DNA from: Rattus norvegicus
Taxonomy: Eukaryota > Chordata > Mammalia > Rodentia > Muridae
Length of the DNA: 64,000 nt
NCBI RefSeq assembly: GCF_036323735.1
Contig: NC_086026.1
Coordinates: 51,932,539 to 51,996,538 of the forward strand
Reading direction: 5' to 3'
A program made the translations under genes and the position numbers. The notes beneath the pieces are model-generated. The model saw only the letters and a list, made by a program, of their open reading frames with translations, made no database searches and had not been told where the DNA came from. Shown piece after piece: positions 46,360 through 59,221 of this stretch. How positions within the stretch are numbered: position 1 is the first letter of the stretch; each line of letters begins with the position of its first letter.

Positions 46360-46545
46360 TGTTGCCACTCACCTCTTCCACAGAAGGAAGTCTCCCTCCA
46401 CACGAGTTGTTTTACCTTTATCCTCAACCAGATCCCTTCTTCCAGGACAGCCTCCATCCCCATTCCCTGCCTTCCTCCCCAACATTCTACCTGCCTCATT
46501 AAGCCCTCTTTGATCCTGCCTTCAGTTGCTTCCAGATGAGCTTGT
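46360..46545 (+). mobile_element. L2-like remnant
   Basis: Pyrimidine-rich L2-like text with cctcattaagccctctttga and tcctgccttcagttgcttcc. Weak call. Confidence 0.35.
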
Positions 46546-46989
46546 CTCTCTATGCTCCGGCAGGGTCAAAGCCCAAGAAGACAGAACTTCCTGTGTTATG
46601 TGCCACACTGGCCCTAGAGCCAAACACAACAGGCTCCTGATTTGGTAAGTAGAAAGCCAAAAAACTTCATAGCCAATACTCAGTAGAGCGAAGGAGGGCT
46701 TTTAATGCCTGGAGGGAGGTGAGCGCAGCACCCCCCCAAGATATTTTACAATACTCACAGCTCCCCTTCCCCCTCACCCACAGTGTAAACCAGCCTTATT
46801 GAATACAATTCCTCAGTTTGCTGCTGACTTCAGCCCAAAGTCCCCCAATCCACTCACTGCAAGCCACCCTCTGCCTCCCCACTTCACTCAGACTGCACAC
46901 AATGCCAGTGCCAACAAGCATCCTGGTGAAATCATGGGGCACTTCTGATCCCCTGTCTAATTGCATCATAGCCAGCATTGTTGTTTATG

Positions 46990-47145
46990 ATTACCAGGTG
47001 CGCGCTGAGAACATCAAATATATGATCTCATTGAATCCCCATGCAATGTGCAGTTTATTACTCTGCCTTAGAGTGAGATAAGTGAGAAAGGGCAGGTTAG
47101 GTAACTTGGCCAAGATTGCATGACTCACAGTGGCACCTGGGGCCC
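46990..47145 (-). mobile_element. MIR SINE
   Basis: Reversed MIR text: tctcattgaatccccatgca, gagtgagataagtgagaaag, gggcaggttaggtaacttgg and ccaagattgcatgactcaca. Confidence 0.6.
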
Positions 47146-47514
47146 GGGACGCATTCGTGGGAGTGCCCCTGCCTCAGCTGTTCCTGGGCTAGGGTTCTTT
47201 GCAGCCAAGCTCTGCTCCCATTTTCTTGCCAAGGCCCTCAACTTCATTGTCTCCCAGGAAGCTGTTCTCCAGGGATTCTACTAATTTCCTGGCCATTCCT
47301 GCAGGTACCCTCTGCTCCTGCCATCTTTTAATATGGATGGATCCCCAGGGTCTTCTGCACAGCCCCCTTTCTCCTTCCTTATTGACAGGAGCTTCCTAAG
47401 CAATGGATCTCATTTCCAGCCACTTCCCCGGGGAAGAAGCATGTGCATGCAACAATCTGTTAGCACCTCAGGTAAATGTCTAAAAGGCCTCTCAAACGTA
47501 TCAAGACCCAAACG

Positions 47515-48009
47515 AGAAGGTTGGCAAGATTGCTCAGTGGGCAAAGCTCTTGTCACACAAGCCTGAGAACCTGAGTTTGATGCACATGTCTTAGTTGGGT
47601 TTCTATTTCTATGATAAGAGACCATAGCCAAGGCAACTTATGAAAGAGTTTAGTTGGGCTTATGGTTCCAGAGCATTAGAGTTTGTGATGGCAGAAGGAA
47701 GGGTGGAGCAACATCTGGAAGCTTCCTTACATCTTGATTCACAGGCAGAAGGTGAAGGAAACACTGAGAATGGCACTGTTCTTGAAACCTCAAAACCCAC
47801 TCCCATCAACTCCTCTGTCAAGGCCACAGCTCCTAATCCTTCCCAAACAGTTCCACCAAGTAACACCCAAGTATTCAAACACATTAACGTATGAGGTCAT
47901 TTTCATGTCATTTTCATTCAAGCCATCACACCGCCTAGAAGAGGACCAATGACAAAAATGTTGTCCTCTAACCTCCACATATATGCTGTGGCATACACAC
48001 TTGTCCCCG

Positions 48010-48040
<31 letters not shown>
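47515..48040 (+). mobile_element. B3 SINE interrupted by an LTR insertion
   Basis: The 5' part (47515-47586) has ggttggcaagattgctcagt, gggcaaagctcttgtcacac and gagaacctgagtttgatgca. The 3' part (about 47931-48040) has aatgttgtcctctaacctcc, acatatatgctgtggcatac and a CA tail. Together they form one B3 element split by the LTR at 47587-47930. Confidence 0.75.
47587..47930 (-). mobile_element. MaLR-like solo LTR inside a B3 SINE
   Basis: On the plus strand it starts tgtcttagttgggtttctat and ends cattcaagccatcaca, giving TG...CA termini. The order cttatgaaagagtttagttg, tccagagcattagagtttgt, gaaacctcaaaacccactcc and aaggccacagctcctaatcc is that of the common rodent LTR-like repeat in reverse. I see no clear target duplication. 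Confidence 0.65.
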
Positions 48041-48057
<17 letters not shown>

Positions 48058-48101
48058 GGGGGGGGGATAGGAAGGAAGGGAAGGGAAGGGGGAGGGGGAG
48101 G

Positions 48102-48156
<55 letters not shown>

Positions 48157-48193
48157 AGAAGAAGAAGAAGAAGAAGAAGAGAGAGAGAGAGAC
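48012..48193 (+). repeat. Compound CA/GA/GGGAAG/GAA tract
   Basis: (CA)n at 48012-48040, (GA)n, a G run of about 11, GGGAAGG text, (GA)n at 48108-48152, (GAA)n at 48153-48180 and a short (GA)n. It begins as the tail of the split B3 element. The frames through it are artefacts. Confidence 0.95.
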
Positions 48194-48414
48194 TAAGTTC
48201 AGCCTTTCCCTCCTTCTCCCTCCTCCTAAAATCCAAGCTTAGCAAAGGGCAGCATCAGTTTCCCAGATTTCAAACCCTTACTCAACTCCTCACTTCCAAA
48301 TCAACAGCCCCACCACGCCTGCATCTGCCTCCTCAGTACTTCTCTTGTTGGTTCTTCTAACAATATTGTCTGCTTCCAGTTCCTTCATCCCAACTAGTTG
48401 TAAGACAGTTGCTT

Positions 48415-48660
48415 AGCTGGGTCTTGTAGGTATATGCCTGTAATACCAACTAGTCAGGATGCTGAGACAGGAGGATTCGAAGTTCGAGGCCTCATTGGGC
48501 TACAGAGTGAGTTCAAAGCCAGCCTGGGCAACTTACCAAGACCCAGTCTCAAAATAAAGATGAAAACAAAAATAAAAACAGGCTTGGGGTGTGGCTCAGT
48601 GAAAGAACACTTCCCTGGCATATATAATGCCCTGGGTTCCATCCATGGCATAGCTGGTGA
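48415..48660 (+). mobile_element. B1-like SINE followed by ID-like unit
   Basis: The B1-like text includes atgcctgtaataccaactag, aggatgctgagacaggagga and gtgagttcaaagccagcctg. After an A-rich linker comes ggcttggggtgtggctcagt and gccctgggttccatcc, an ID-like unit. The order (B1 then ID) differs from the usual B4 order, so this may be two separate insertions. Confidence 0.65.
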
Positions 48661-49189
48661 GACCTGCCACTCCCTTAGAGTCTGCTTCCCTACTTATTCC
48701 TCTCAACTTACCACAAATAGCAAAATGTTGGCATGTTGTGTGCACATACCTACATACACACACATACACACACAAGAAAAAGAAAGAGAGGCATGCATGT
48801 AAGCACACACAAATGCTTGCACATAAACACGAACATGCAAGCACAACTGTGTTGCTGTGTGTCTGCATTCCTTTCATCCCCCCCTTCCTCTGCTTTCTCA
48901 TCTTTGCTTGCTGGTCCTGCCCACTCAGGATAACTCCTTGGACATCTCCCCCTCCAAGAATCCTTACCCCGAACATGGCGGCTCACCAAGCACCACAGCC
49001 GTGTATTTTCCAACAAGCCCTTGCCTCTTGTAGTGCATTTCAACTGAGGCTTCACTCCTTCTAACCTGGTACTTGGCACCCCATCTGGCAAGGGCATAGC
49101 CTTTATAAACATTTGAGCCAAATTAACCTTGACTTTGGGGCTATTCTAAGCCAACTTCCATCAAGATCATCACTCTGCTCTATATGACT

Positions 49190-49815
49190 ATGAGACAAAA
49201 AGTGTTTTTGACATTGGCAGAGAGAAAACCAGTACCACGCTGTGCTGAGTCAAAATAACCAGATCCTCACACACTAAAGGTAGACGAGAACTTCAAACTG
49301 GCGCGTGCCATGTGTCAAAATTAACACAAAATGGGCTGCAGACATAAATGTAAACCCCAACTTAAGACTGTAAAACGGCTAAGAAAATCTGCATGGCCCC
49401 AGTTAGGAAAAGACTTCGGAGCAACCCATGGAGTCAAAACTCAGGAAGTTAGACTACATTAAAGCTACCCTGGTCTGTTCTTGCAATGACACCATGAACA
49501 GAATGACTCAGACAAGCAATAACCTGGGAGAAAATTTGTGCAGAGCCAATCCTAGACAGAGGTTTCACATGCAGAAAACACGAAGACTTTCAAGACTCAG
49601 TAATAAGAAAATTATGCACATTTTAAGTCAAACAAACTTTAAAAAGACACTTCACACATGTGTCATACAGGTAGGTTAAAAAAAATATGCTCAGTACGAA
49701 CAGTAACCAGCGAAATGCAAGTAAAAACCATAATGAGATGCTACTACAAGCCTGTTTGAATGGCTGAGATTAAAAGACTTGACCATAGTAAGTGTTGGCA
49801 AAGATACCCCAGGAT
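49190..49815 (+). mobile_element. Decayed L1 ORF2 C-terminal region
   Basis: The order of L1 ORF2 3' text is visible: ggaaaagacttcggagcaac, aagttagactacattaaagc, then gaaaatttgtgcagagcc, agaaaattatgcacatttta, gcgaaatgcaagtaaaaacc, ataatgagatgctactacaa and taagtgttggcaaagata. There are many stops, so no reverse transcriptase function remains. It is antisense to Grik4. Confidence 0.7.
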
Positions 49816-49942
49816 TCCCATTCAACCACCCTCTCTTGCTCTCACCCTGATCCTCGATGTGAGTATTGCCCAAGCCTGGGTCTAATCTTCAGTTTTCCTG
49901 CACTTGTACACTTGTATACTTTCTCCCTAAAGACCTACTAGA

Positions 49943-50262
49943 CTGGAGAGGCAGCTCAGTTGGGAGCATGCTTGCTTTACAAGCACAAGGACCTGAGTTA
50001 GATCCCCAGGACCATGTAAAGAAGTAGGACATGGTGGTCCATGCTTGAAACCCCATTGACAGAGACAGGCAGGTCCCTGGGGCTCCCTGCTTAGTTAGCC
50101 TACCTTACTTGTTTAATTCCAGGACACTGAGAGACTGACTCTGTCTCAAAAGCAAGGTGGGTGGGGCCTGATAAACAGCATCCAGAGTTGTCTGGCCTTC
50201 ATAGGCACACATGCCCATGCATACACTGAGCACACACAAACATGCATACACACAGCAAAAGA
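49943..50262 (+). mobile_element. B3 SINE
   Basis: It begins gactggagaggcagctcagt, has gcacaaggacctgagttaga and tccccaggaccatgtaaaga, continues through gacagagacaggcaggtccc and ends with cacacatgcccatgc plus a short CA tail. Confidence 0.75.
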
Positions 50263-51539
50263 GATAACTTACTAATTCTCACATCAGTTCTCACCTTAAG
50301 CCCCTCGGATGTTATGTACAGACTCAAGTTGGCAACCAATACTCCCTCAGAACTTATTGCAAATTCTCTGTGTCCCAAATGGCAACCAACAGCTGCACAG
50401 ACAATCAGGGGCTCACTCTTGCCTCTCAGGCTTAATTAATAGCGCTCACACACATTCCTGGCAGAGCTGGCTTGCACTCTCCCACACCCTTTGTCCACTC
50501 CATCTGCTCAATCACTGAGGTCAGCCAAGGGACCCGCTCCCTACTGTTCTCCTTCCTGCTGCCAGCTCTCCTCTCCTCCTCCTCTGACCTGCCTCAGTCT
50601 CCCTCACACCAATGTAGATCCCCTAGCCTTAAAAACACCTTGATTTAATATGCCTTCCCAGGATCATGTTCTACTAAATCCCATGGTCACTTAGCTGTTT
50701 CTAGATCATCCTTGCTGACCATGGAACAGGTCATGGGACTTTGCCATGGGGTTTTGAGTTTTTGTTTGTGTTGGTTTTGTCCAGGTAGTCTCTTCTATTT
50801 GGAAAGCTCTTGGGTTTTCTATGACCACATCTACATCTTAACTGAACTGCACTTTATTCTTGCTTCCCCCCCAGGGAGCCATGATGAGCTCCAGCTGAAT
50901 GGACCTCCTACTTTTCAGGACCCCCCCAAAGCAATTGTAATATGAATCATCAATTCATTATCTCATCATGAACTTTGTAAATGATACAGAAAGTATCATT
51001 TTTTATACAGGAAGTCAGTGCATTCATTCAATCGTTCCTATATTTATTAGTTCTCAAAATCTGTTGACTAACCCTCTTAATCAAGGTGATGTATCTAAAG
51101 GAGATGGGATGTTTCTGATTCCTAAGTATCCAGAGAAAGACAAAGCTACGTAAGCAAATGGCCCCAAGCCAGCTAGGAATGTGAAAGAACAAAATAATTT
51201 ATTCTGCAACTATGCTGCAGGTATTCACGTTCCAGAAACTCGTAAGCCAGAGAGGCTAGGTCTTTGGTTCTCAAAGAGATACTGGAGTCTGGAGAAGAAG
51301 CAAGAGAGCTTTACTGTATATGGAAGCAAGACATTCTTAGGATGATAAAGGAAAAACAAACCCTCAGATGGGGAAACTTCAGGGAAAGACATTTATCTAA
51401 TGAATGCATACATGTTAAGTGGCTATTGACTACCTATGTATCTGTGACTACCAGGCTTCACAGAGGAGATAGCTGTGAAAGAAGTGGGTGGAGCTTTTCA
51501 GAGAGGCAGAAAAGAAATGTGTCATGTATGGATCGTCCC

Positions 51540-52330
51540 TAAGCCTAAGGAAGACTGAGGTGCCTGGTCAGAGAGGCCTGGAAAGAGGGCGCACAAAGAA
51601 TGTCACTGCATGAAGGACCTTATGAAGGCTCACTAGGAGGCTGGAATGGTGCCCTACGATGCTGAGAAACAGCCCAAGGACTTTAAACAGGTCATGACAT
51701 GGCAAGGTTTGCATTTCAGGGTGATTGCTCTTGTAGGTATATTGGAGAGAGAGTGGAAATTTGTTCTGAAAAGATCAGTCTGGGTGCTATTTTAGAATCC
51801 AGCAGAGGGAAATGAGGCCAGAAGCGAGGGTCAGGGCAAGGAGAGTTGAAAACGTGTGTTAGCCTCCTCTGAGTTCAGGAGACCAAGGACAGGCTTTGGG
51901 CTTACAAAGGTGAGACAGATCTGAATGACGCTGATGAGGTGGGATCAGTAAGAATCCCTGGGGACAGGGTTATCATGGCTGTTTGCGTTCAGTGTTAAAT
52001 GAAGACTGGGGGGAGGGAAAACAAGGCTTAAGACCTTGGAGATGCCATGCTTGGGGGAAGTTTGGAGGAAGACTGAAAAACAATGTTTTGACCTAAGAAC
52101 TTACTGGGGCTAGAAGGGAGATGGACCAGAGATAATAAGAACCAAGGATTTCCCACGAGGCTTGGCAATTGGTGGGTCTCTGGGGCCTTCAGTGGAGAGA
52201 CAGGAGCAATGCTAATATGGTATCAGGTATCTTGGGACAGCTGGAGGGTGGGGCATATCACACATTGCAAGGACTTAGAAAGAGGAAGTAATTGGGAGGA
52301 AAACTGACCATGGGAGAAGAAAAGGAGCCA
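51540..52330 (+). mobile_element. Possible old mammalian repeat, class unresolved
   Basis: Segments such as ggactttaaacaggtcatga, catggcaaggtttgcatttc and aaagatcagtctgggtgcta have the feel of an old mammal-wide interspersed repeat I cannot name with confidence. No open frame or clean termini are visible. Confidence 0.3.
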
Positions 52331-55237
52331 TTTCTGAACAAGCCCTGTAAAAGGCAGACAGAACCTAGAGAGGATTAAAGAGGCATGATGGGGGACAGTC
52401 CTCCGCCAAGATGGCAGTCCACGGTGCCAACCCAGGGGCTTTTCTCTTCTTCCTGTTAACAGCCCATCACCCCTGATATTAACTGGATGCGTGGCGACCC
52501 AGCTCAGACAATATTTGACAGCCTCCTAGGAGCTCAGAAGACCTGAGCTGACTTTGAGCTCACAGAGGTAGGTGAAGGCTACTGTGGCACTCAGGTCATT
52601 TCTTTGCTTTCTCCTCCTTGCTCCTGGAAGAATACGGTGACGGAGCAACACACACAAACCACATGGGTGATAATGGCACAGTACTCTTCACCTCTGTCCT
52701 TGAATTACCACATACCCTAGGCTCTCATGTGCAGGGAACATACATCCACATTTGAGTGACCGTCTCTTCGGGTTTTTGTTCTACTGCAGCTCAGCCTCTA
52801 TCCTGCCTCAGGGCTACCCAACGGGGGGGAAAAGCCTCTGTTGGTGTTCTAGTGGGCACTTTGTAAAAGGTCAAAAGAAATGTATGAGATTATAAAATTA
52901 AATCACAAGTACTATAATGCCAACATCCAATCAATACAAAAAATCATTGAGATGTTTTATATTCTTGTTTTCATATCCAGTGTGTGTGTGTTACACATCT
53001 CCAATCAGGCCAGCTCCTCTTCAAGTGCTGAAACAGATAGCTCAGGTCTGAGACTAATAAACACTGCAGCACCTTAAGTGTTTGGTGGGAGGGGAAGTCA
53101 AGAGAGACCGAGCAGGAAAGTTTCCATTTTCTTGAAGGAGAAGCAATATCTTCATCTCCTGCAGGCCAGAGTGACAGAGGAGGTGGCTACAGGTGACAGC
53201 TGAGAGCAACTGCTCTGTTAATAAATGCCTTTCTGCGTCCACTTGAAATGGGGAGAGGCTGGTATGGCTCAAGCTACAGAGCAGGGCAGGTGGGTTCCAG
53301 AGCTCTTGAGAGGAACTGGGTGTTGTTAGGGAGGTGACGGTGCTCATGGCAACAGAGAGAAGAGGTGGGTTGGGGTCTTTCCATTGGGTGGGGAAAGGAG
53401 TATATCCCAAACAGATATGTGCCAAGGATTCCACCAGCAGATAGGAAGGTAGGAATGTGGGGGATGTGTGGCAGATCCGGGGACAAACAGAGAAGCACGC
53501 ATTGTGGGAGAAAGGAGCCAGAAGGTCAGGGACAGGAGGCTGTATTCAGAGAATCTAGAGATGTGGCTTAGTGGCATGAGCAAAGTCCCCTCCAGCCTTC
53601 CAGAAAACCAAAGGGCTGGGATCGGTCATGACCAAGTGAAACATTGAATTTGACATGGGTTGGGAGAGAAGTCAGTAAGGGAACGGGTACTGTGATCTCC
53701 ATAGACACGGTGCCCAAGAGGGCTGGGTCCACAGGCCGAAGGATGATCAGGATGGAGCAAGGTAGATGAGGGGAGAGGGGGGAGTCCAGAGTTTCACTCC
53801 TATGACAGGGCAGGCACAGATTGCATAGGCACCTGTACCAACAGCTTACCCAAGAGTGGCCGCTGCATCGTCCCAACTCCCTGGTGTAACACGATTGGGT
53901 AAGCAGCTACCCCTGGAGATGGGAGGGAGGAAGGGAAGCCTTCTACCCGTTAGAGCTGTGTGCTAGCTCGTGGAGGGGATGTGGGAGATAGACTTGATGG
54001 ATGGGACAATGGTGGCTCTGGGTGCCTGCTGCCAAGGTGTGGAGAACAACTCAAAGGGAGGCTGTGAACTGAGGTCAGAACACAGACCAGAAAAGGCGAG
54101 AGGATGAGGCTCCAGGTGAGAAGCACTAGGTAATGAAGCCAGCACCACACCTTGTGTGTGGCCTGCCAGCTGGACAGGGAAGATCGAGTGTGGAAAACTC
54201 AGCAAGCCCCTCCCACCATCCCTGGCCGCAGTACAACCCAGCACTGAGCTGGACACTCGTTAGGCATGGATGCCTCTCAGATCTATCCAAAAGAAACGCA
54301 TGCCTGAACTTCACGGCATGGTTCTTTGTATCTTTCCTACACCTATAGCTTAATAAAGGACACGGCCCTGGAAAATTTTATGAATGAATTCCCTGGCATA
54401 GCCAACAATTATATCTGTACTGAGTGCTTTTTGAATATGGCCACTCTGCAGAGTTTATGGATATATCTGTTCAACATTCCCAGTTAACCTTCTTAAGCTG
54501 GTCTCTTTTTCTCTCCTAGTCCTTGCCACTTCCCTCTTATTTTCTTTTTCTTTTGAGGAAGATCATTCCCATGGGTTCTTCTTAGCTGTGGTCACAGAGG
54601 GAGCCCCCACCTCACCCTGTCTGGGTAACTTTGTGGGCAGCTCGGGGCTGACCCTAATACAGGATGTGGCAGCCCGGTGCTTGGAGGAGCCACACAATAG
54701 CCTCACTGCATACAGAGCCAGCATGGGGAGGACTGGGAGCTGGAGCTGCCCATTTATATTGTTTAATGGCTGCTGGTGACAGCCTTCTGGCCAAGTTGTG
54801 GGACAGAACAGGAAGAAAGGCTGAAGGGATGTGGAACAATGAAGGCTGCTGGGAGCCTTGAGTTTGCGTGTACAGGATGCCAGACGAAGTCGGCCTTTTA
54901 ACAGCGGAGGAAACTGAGACCAGGCTGGCCTCTTTGACTGCAGTCATTCGTTCTGAAGAGCCTACATGGACCAATCCAGGCACCAGGCAGGGTGGGTGTA
55001 GTTGAGAACCCAAAATCTGAAGACACGAAGCAGCTCTGATTGCTGCTCTCTAAGACTCATCCATGGCTTGCTGGGAAGGTAGAGATGGAGGGTGGGGAGT
55101 GGGGTAGGTGTCATAAGCCATGTGCTAAGCAGATTCCGTAGGTGAGCCTTGATGGACGGCTGTCAAAGGCTTTCTCAAGAGTTCACACATCTCTGAGCGA
55201 GCACTACTCTTCAGTGCATTCGACCCACTGATGAGTC

Positions 55238-55600
55238 CATCCTGGTTTGAATGTGAAATGTCTCCCTTAGTCCCAAGTGTTTGAACACTCAGTCTTTAAT
55301 GGCGGTGCTATGTGGAGGGTTGTAGAACCTTTAGAAGTGAAGCTAAGGGCACTGGAGAGCAGGCCTTGAAGTGTCACAGCCTGGCTTCACTTCTGTCCAC
55401 TCTGTTTCTTGACTGCCAGTGCAGTGTGACCAGCTGACCCCTGTTCCTGCCACCACACCTTCCCCGCAATCATGGACTGTGTTCCTGTGGACTGTAAGCC
55501 AAAATAAACCTTACCCCTCACCCTTATGTTGTCATCAGATATTTTATCAGAGCAGCGAGGTTGGTAATCAGTGCAGTCTTGTTAGATTACAACACCACTA
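55238..55600 (+). mobile_element. MaLR-like solo LTR, near complete
   Basis: Motifs in order: tggtttgaatgtgaaatgtc, tcccaagtgtttgaacactc, gagggttgtagaacctttag, gactgccagtgcagtgtgac, ccccgcaatcatggactgtg, aagccaaaataaaccttacc and a tttatcagagcagcgagg end. Confidence 0.65.
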
Positions 55601-55920
55601 AGTCATATCCGTCAGGCAAAGAGACACTAAGGCACACATTTCACCCCAAGCTTTGAACAAATGGAGGTCAAGTCTACTAGAGTTGACAACACAGGACCCT
55701 GCCACCTTTGATCAGAAAGGAAAAGTGGGTTCCTAAAGCATTGTGTCAATACACTTCCATCTCAGGCATGAGCAAAAGCAAGAGAAATAACCTATTGGGA
55801 CAGCCTTGAGTTTGCAAAACATGGCAGGAAAACCTGAAGAGCCAGCTCTTTGATTGTTTCTACCTTAGTGTTATCCATCTCTTTTTATCAAGAGATCAAA
55901 GCACCAGTAATGGATTTTTA

Positions 55921-56013
55921 TCATCATCATCATCACCACCACCATCGTCATCGTCATCGTTGTCATCATCATCTTTCATTCATTCATTCATTCATTCATT
56001 CATTCATTCATTT
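55921..56013 (+). repeat. (ATC)n and (ATTC)n arrays
   Basis: A CAT/CAC/CGT trinucleotide array to about 55972, then about nine ATTC units (55976-56013). The His-rich frame through it is an artefact. Confidence 0.95.
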
Positions 56014-57154
56014 ATTGTTATCATCCCCCAAGGAAAGAGCCAGAAGCCAGAACAGGGCATGGGATATTTATCTGTCAGGACACTGGTATTTAGAGTCTAA
56101 GCTAGGAATTCCCAGTAGGACAAGAATATTCATGTGCTCATTCATTCGAAAAACATTCAGATACTCTGTCATTCTTCTTTTCTTGCCCTTTACCTAAGCT
56201 GGGAGAGAAGAGATTCATATCCACAAAATGTGTCTGACTCGTGACTCACACTGCAATTATGATTCCTGGTTGGAGTGATAGTTGCTGTTCTATTAGCCGG
56301 AAGACAGGCAGATTGTCTTGGAGACCACATGTAGCATGCAGGTTGAAAGCCTGTCCCTTCCTTCCCAGCCCCTGTGAAAATGAGACTTCAGTACCACAAT
56401 GCCTCTTTAGGGGACCACAGACATTTAAACATCCTTGTGACAGTCTGTGGCAGTCGTCTTTCCGGACCCCTCCCTCTGTGTGCCATTTTCCTTGAAACTA
56501 AACCACTGGTTAGGCTGGCATCCATGGGTACATCAGGAAACTCTGGTTAGAAACCATTTTTGTGAGGTGATGAGGAGGAGTTAGGAGATCAACTCCAAGA
56601 GCCATGGCCTCCCTCCCCTTTTCATGCTAGAGCCTGGGACATCAGTTCAGGATGAGAAAGGGTAGGGTAGGGATAGGGAGAACATGCAGCACAGCCATGC
56701 TCTTGACCCTAACAGCACAGACTGGGTCTTCCTTTGTGCATAATTTCTGCCTGGTTCCATTGACTGAGTTTCCACAGAAACAGTGGCTGAAAGAGATACT
56801 CACCTGACTGTTGTCGGAAAATGCAAAATGCACAGAAACGTAATGGAAGAAAGATCACCAACTGCAGGGGATAAAAGCCAGCCCCATCCGGATGCCATAT
56901 GCCACAGAAGTAAAAAGCTAGTAAATCTAATTTAGTATAAACCATGCAATTACCCACCTTAAAAATTAAGGACCGAGACCATAAACCCACTAAACTTCAA
57001 ATGTTTGTAATGGGCAGTTAAATGGGAGAGACAAAGTACAGGGGAGAGAGGAAATGGGAGAAAGGAGAGAAGGAAAGAGGAAGAAGAAATAATAGAGGGA
57101 AAACAAGAAAAACCAGGATCAGAAAGGAGACTGAAATGGTGGGAGAAGATGGGG

Positions 57155-57265
57155 GAGGGGCAGAGAAATGGCTCAATGCAAGCACACTGTGTCTCAGAGG
57201 AACTGCTACTCAGGGTCCTTGCATTCTACTGCCAAAAAGACCTAAAGTCACATCTGTAGGCACAG
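57155..57265 (+). mobile_element. B2-like SINE fragment
   Basis: It has ggggcagagaaatggctcaa, then tgcaagcacactgtg and ggtccttgcattctactgcc, a shortened and altered B2-type unit. Weak call. Confidence 0.4.
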
Positions 57266-58254
57266 ATCATGACAAAGGCTTCTCCAATGACTAGAAAACA
57301 TTTGGTTTGTTCTTTTCTCTCCTCCAGTCACAATTCTGGTTTAGAGCCAGCTTTATTGACCTCAGCACTGCTGATATTTGGGGGCTGTTCTGAGCATCCT
57401 TGAAGGTTTAATAGCACTGCTGGCCCCTATCCACTAGATGCCATGGCACCCTCCCTTGCTAGGACAACTAAAACTCCACCTGATATTGCCTGATGCTCCT
57501 GAGTTGAGTCAGAGATAGCCACGTCCTCCAGTTGAGAGGCAATGGTTTGTACCATTATCATTTTACAATCCAACTCTTGCCTTTAGCAGTTGTCCCTCTG
57601 TGCCTCACTCAAACGCACCCGAGGACTCTCCCCACAAGGTGTATCTTTGATAGTGTCCCTTCACTATTCAGGGCTGATTCAAAGCATTCCAGTGTCCAGA
57701 GAATGAAAAACAATAACCCTGGTTACCTGCCACGTACTGCACTTTGTTCTGAGCATCGGGAATAGGGCTGGGAACCCTGAGATCCTGATGCAAGGAGAGG
57801 CGGACAAGAAAAGTGCAAATAAAAGACACGGGGCTGGCTTCACACACAGCAACAAGAAGTAGAAAAAGAAGGGAGTGGACAAGTCTGAGCAAACCAGGAG
57901 TGGCAGGGGAAGTTCCCTCTACCTAGGCTCCATCTGAGGCAGGACTGGAATAACCAAGGCTACATCTGAGCCAGGACAGAATGTGGAGGAAGAAGATACA
58001 ACCAGAGACAAAGAACACTGAGGTTGAAGGAAGACAGTAAGAAAGAGCTCTTGGGGGATTGGGGGGACCTGGGTCAGCATCTGGAGTATAGTGACCAAGA
58101 AGTCCACTGTAGAGAGAGCAGTGGGCCACACACAGGTGGCCAGCCATATGTCTCTGTGACAAGAAGCTTAATGTTTTTCCCGTCCTGATAGCCAGCCACT
58201 CAGTTCATAAACAACTGGAGTTCAAAAGGCACTGGAGTACTTCTGTTGTTTGGC

Positions 58255-58400
58255 TTACTTTGGGGTTTTTGCTTTTCTGTTTTGTTTTTGTGTGGCTGGT
58301 TTTTGTTGTCTTGTTTTCTGCTTTGTGGCTTTTAGTTTTGTTGTTTTGTGGCTTTCCCCTCTGCTTTTTTTTTTGTGGGGGTGGGGTGTTTGATTGGTTT
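58255..58400 (+). repeat. T/G-rich low-complexity tract
   Basis: Runs of TTTTG, TGTTTTG and TTGTGG over about 145 bases, ending at a reversed B1 element whose A-rich tail it probably represents in expanded form. Confidence 0.8.
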
Positions 58401-58404
58401 TGTT

Positions 58405-58548
58405 TTGTTGTTGAGATTGGGTCCCTCTACATATCCCTGGCTGTCCTGTAACTCACTATTTAGACCAAGCCAGCCTGGAACCGATCCGCCTATCTCTGCC
58501 TCCCAAGTGCAGGCGTTAAAGGTATGCATTACCACACTTGCCCACTGG
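58405..58548 (-). mobile_element. B1 SINE
   Basis: Reversed B1 text: ccctggctgtcctgtaactc, accaagccagcctggaacc, cctatctctgcctcccaagt and ggcgttaaaggtatgcatta. Confidence 0.8.
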
Positions 58549-59221
58549 AGATTCTAAACATAACCCCACACCCCAGCCTGACTCTAGAATCCACAGTCAG
58601 TCCCTCAGCAGCTCATCTTAGCGAGCTTGCACTCCTCTCTAACTTAAGAATGTACTCAGAAGTCCCCATGAGACCTGAAGACACAGGTTGCCCAGTCCAT
58701 GTCTCCACTGAGTGACTGAGTAGAGGTCTGGAGTGGTACCCAACAGCACTCATTTGTCACAAGTTCCCAGGAACTGCTGACACTGCTAATCCACAGAGCA
58801 TGTTTGACGCAATCCTCCAATGAGTACTGTCTGTGTCCTCAATCATGTTGCTGCCACCTCGCAGCCCACCTGTGTTTAAAATCGCAGACACTTGTCAAAG
58901 CCTGACTCGTATATCCCTCCATCAGTGCCTCGGGCACATGGACCAATCCCCTGCGAGCATCATATCAGTTAGCACTATGAAGGCATCACCATCTTCTGAC
59001 CTCCTGTGTATGCTTGAATGGGAGACTCAGTTGCACTTCTAAACCAAGACCCATACCCTAGCCTAACAAATCTGCTAGGAATCCCTCTTTCCTGTTTTGG
59101 ATGTATTGAGCCACCCATAATAAATGACTAACGTTGCATCTTTGTTTCATGAAAAGCATTCCAAAATCTGTTATAAACCCCTCAGAATAGGCAAATCAAA
59201 GTCAACAAACAAATACTGGAA

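Noticed and set aside
49190..49815. Possible reverse transcriptase gene
   Set aside because: The text follows L1 ORF2 but has many stops and frame breaks; it is a fossil.
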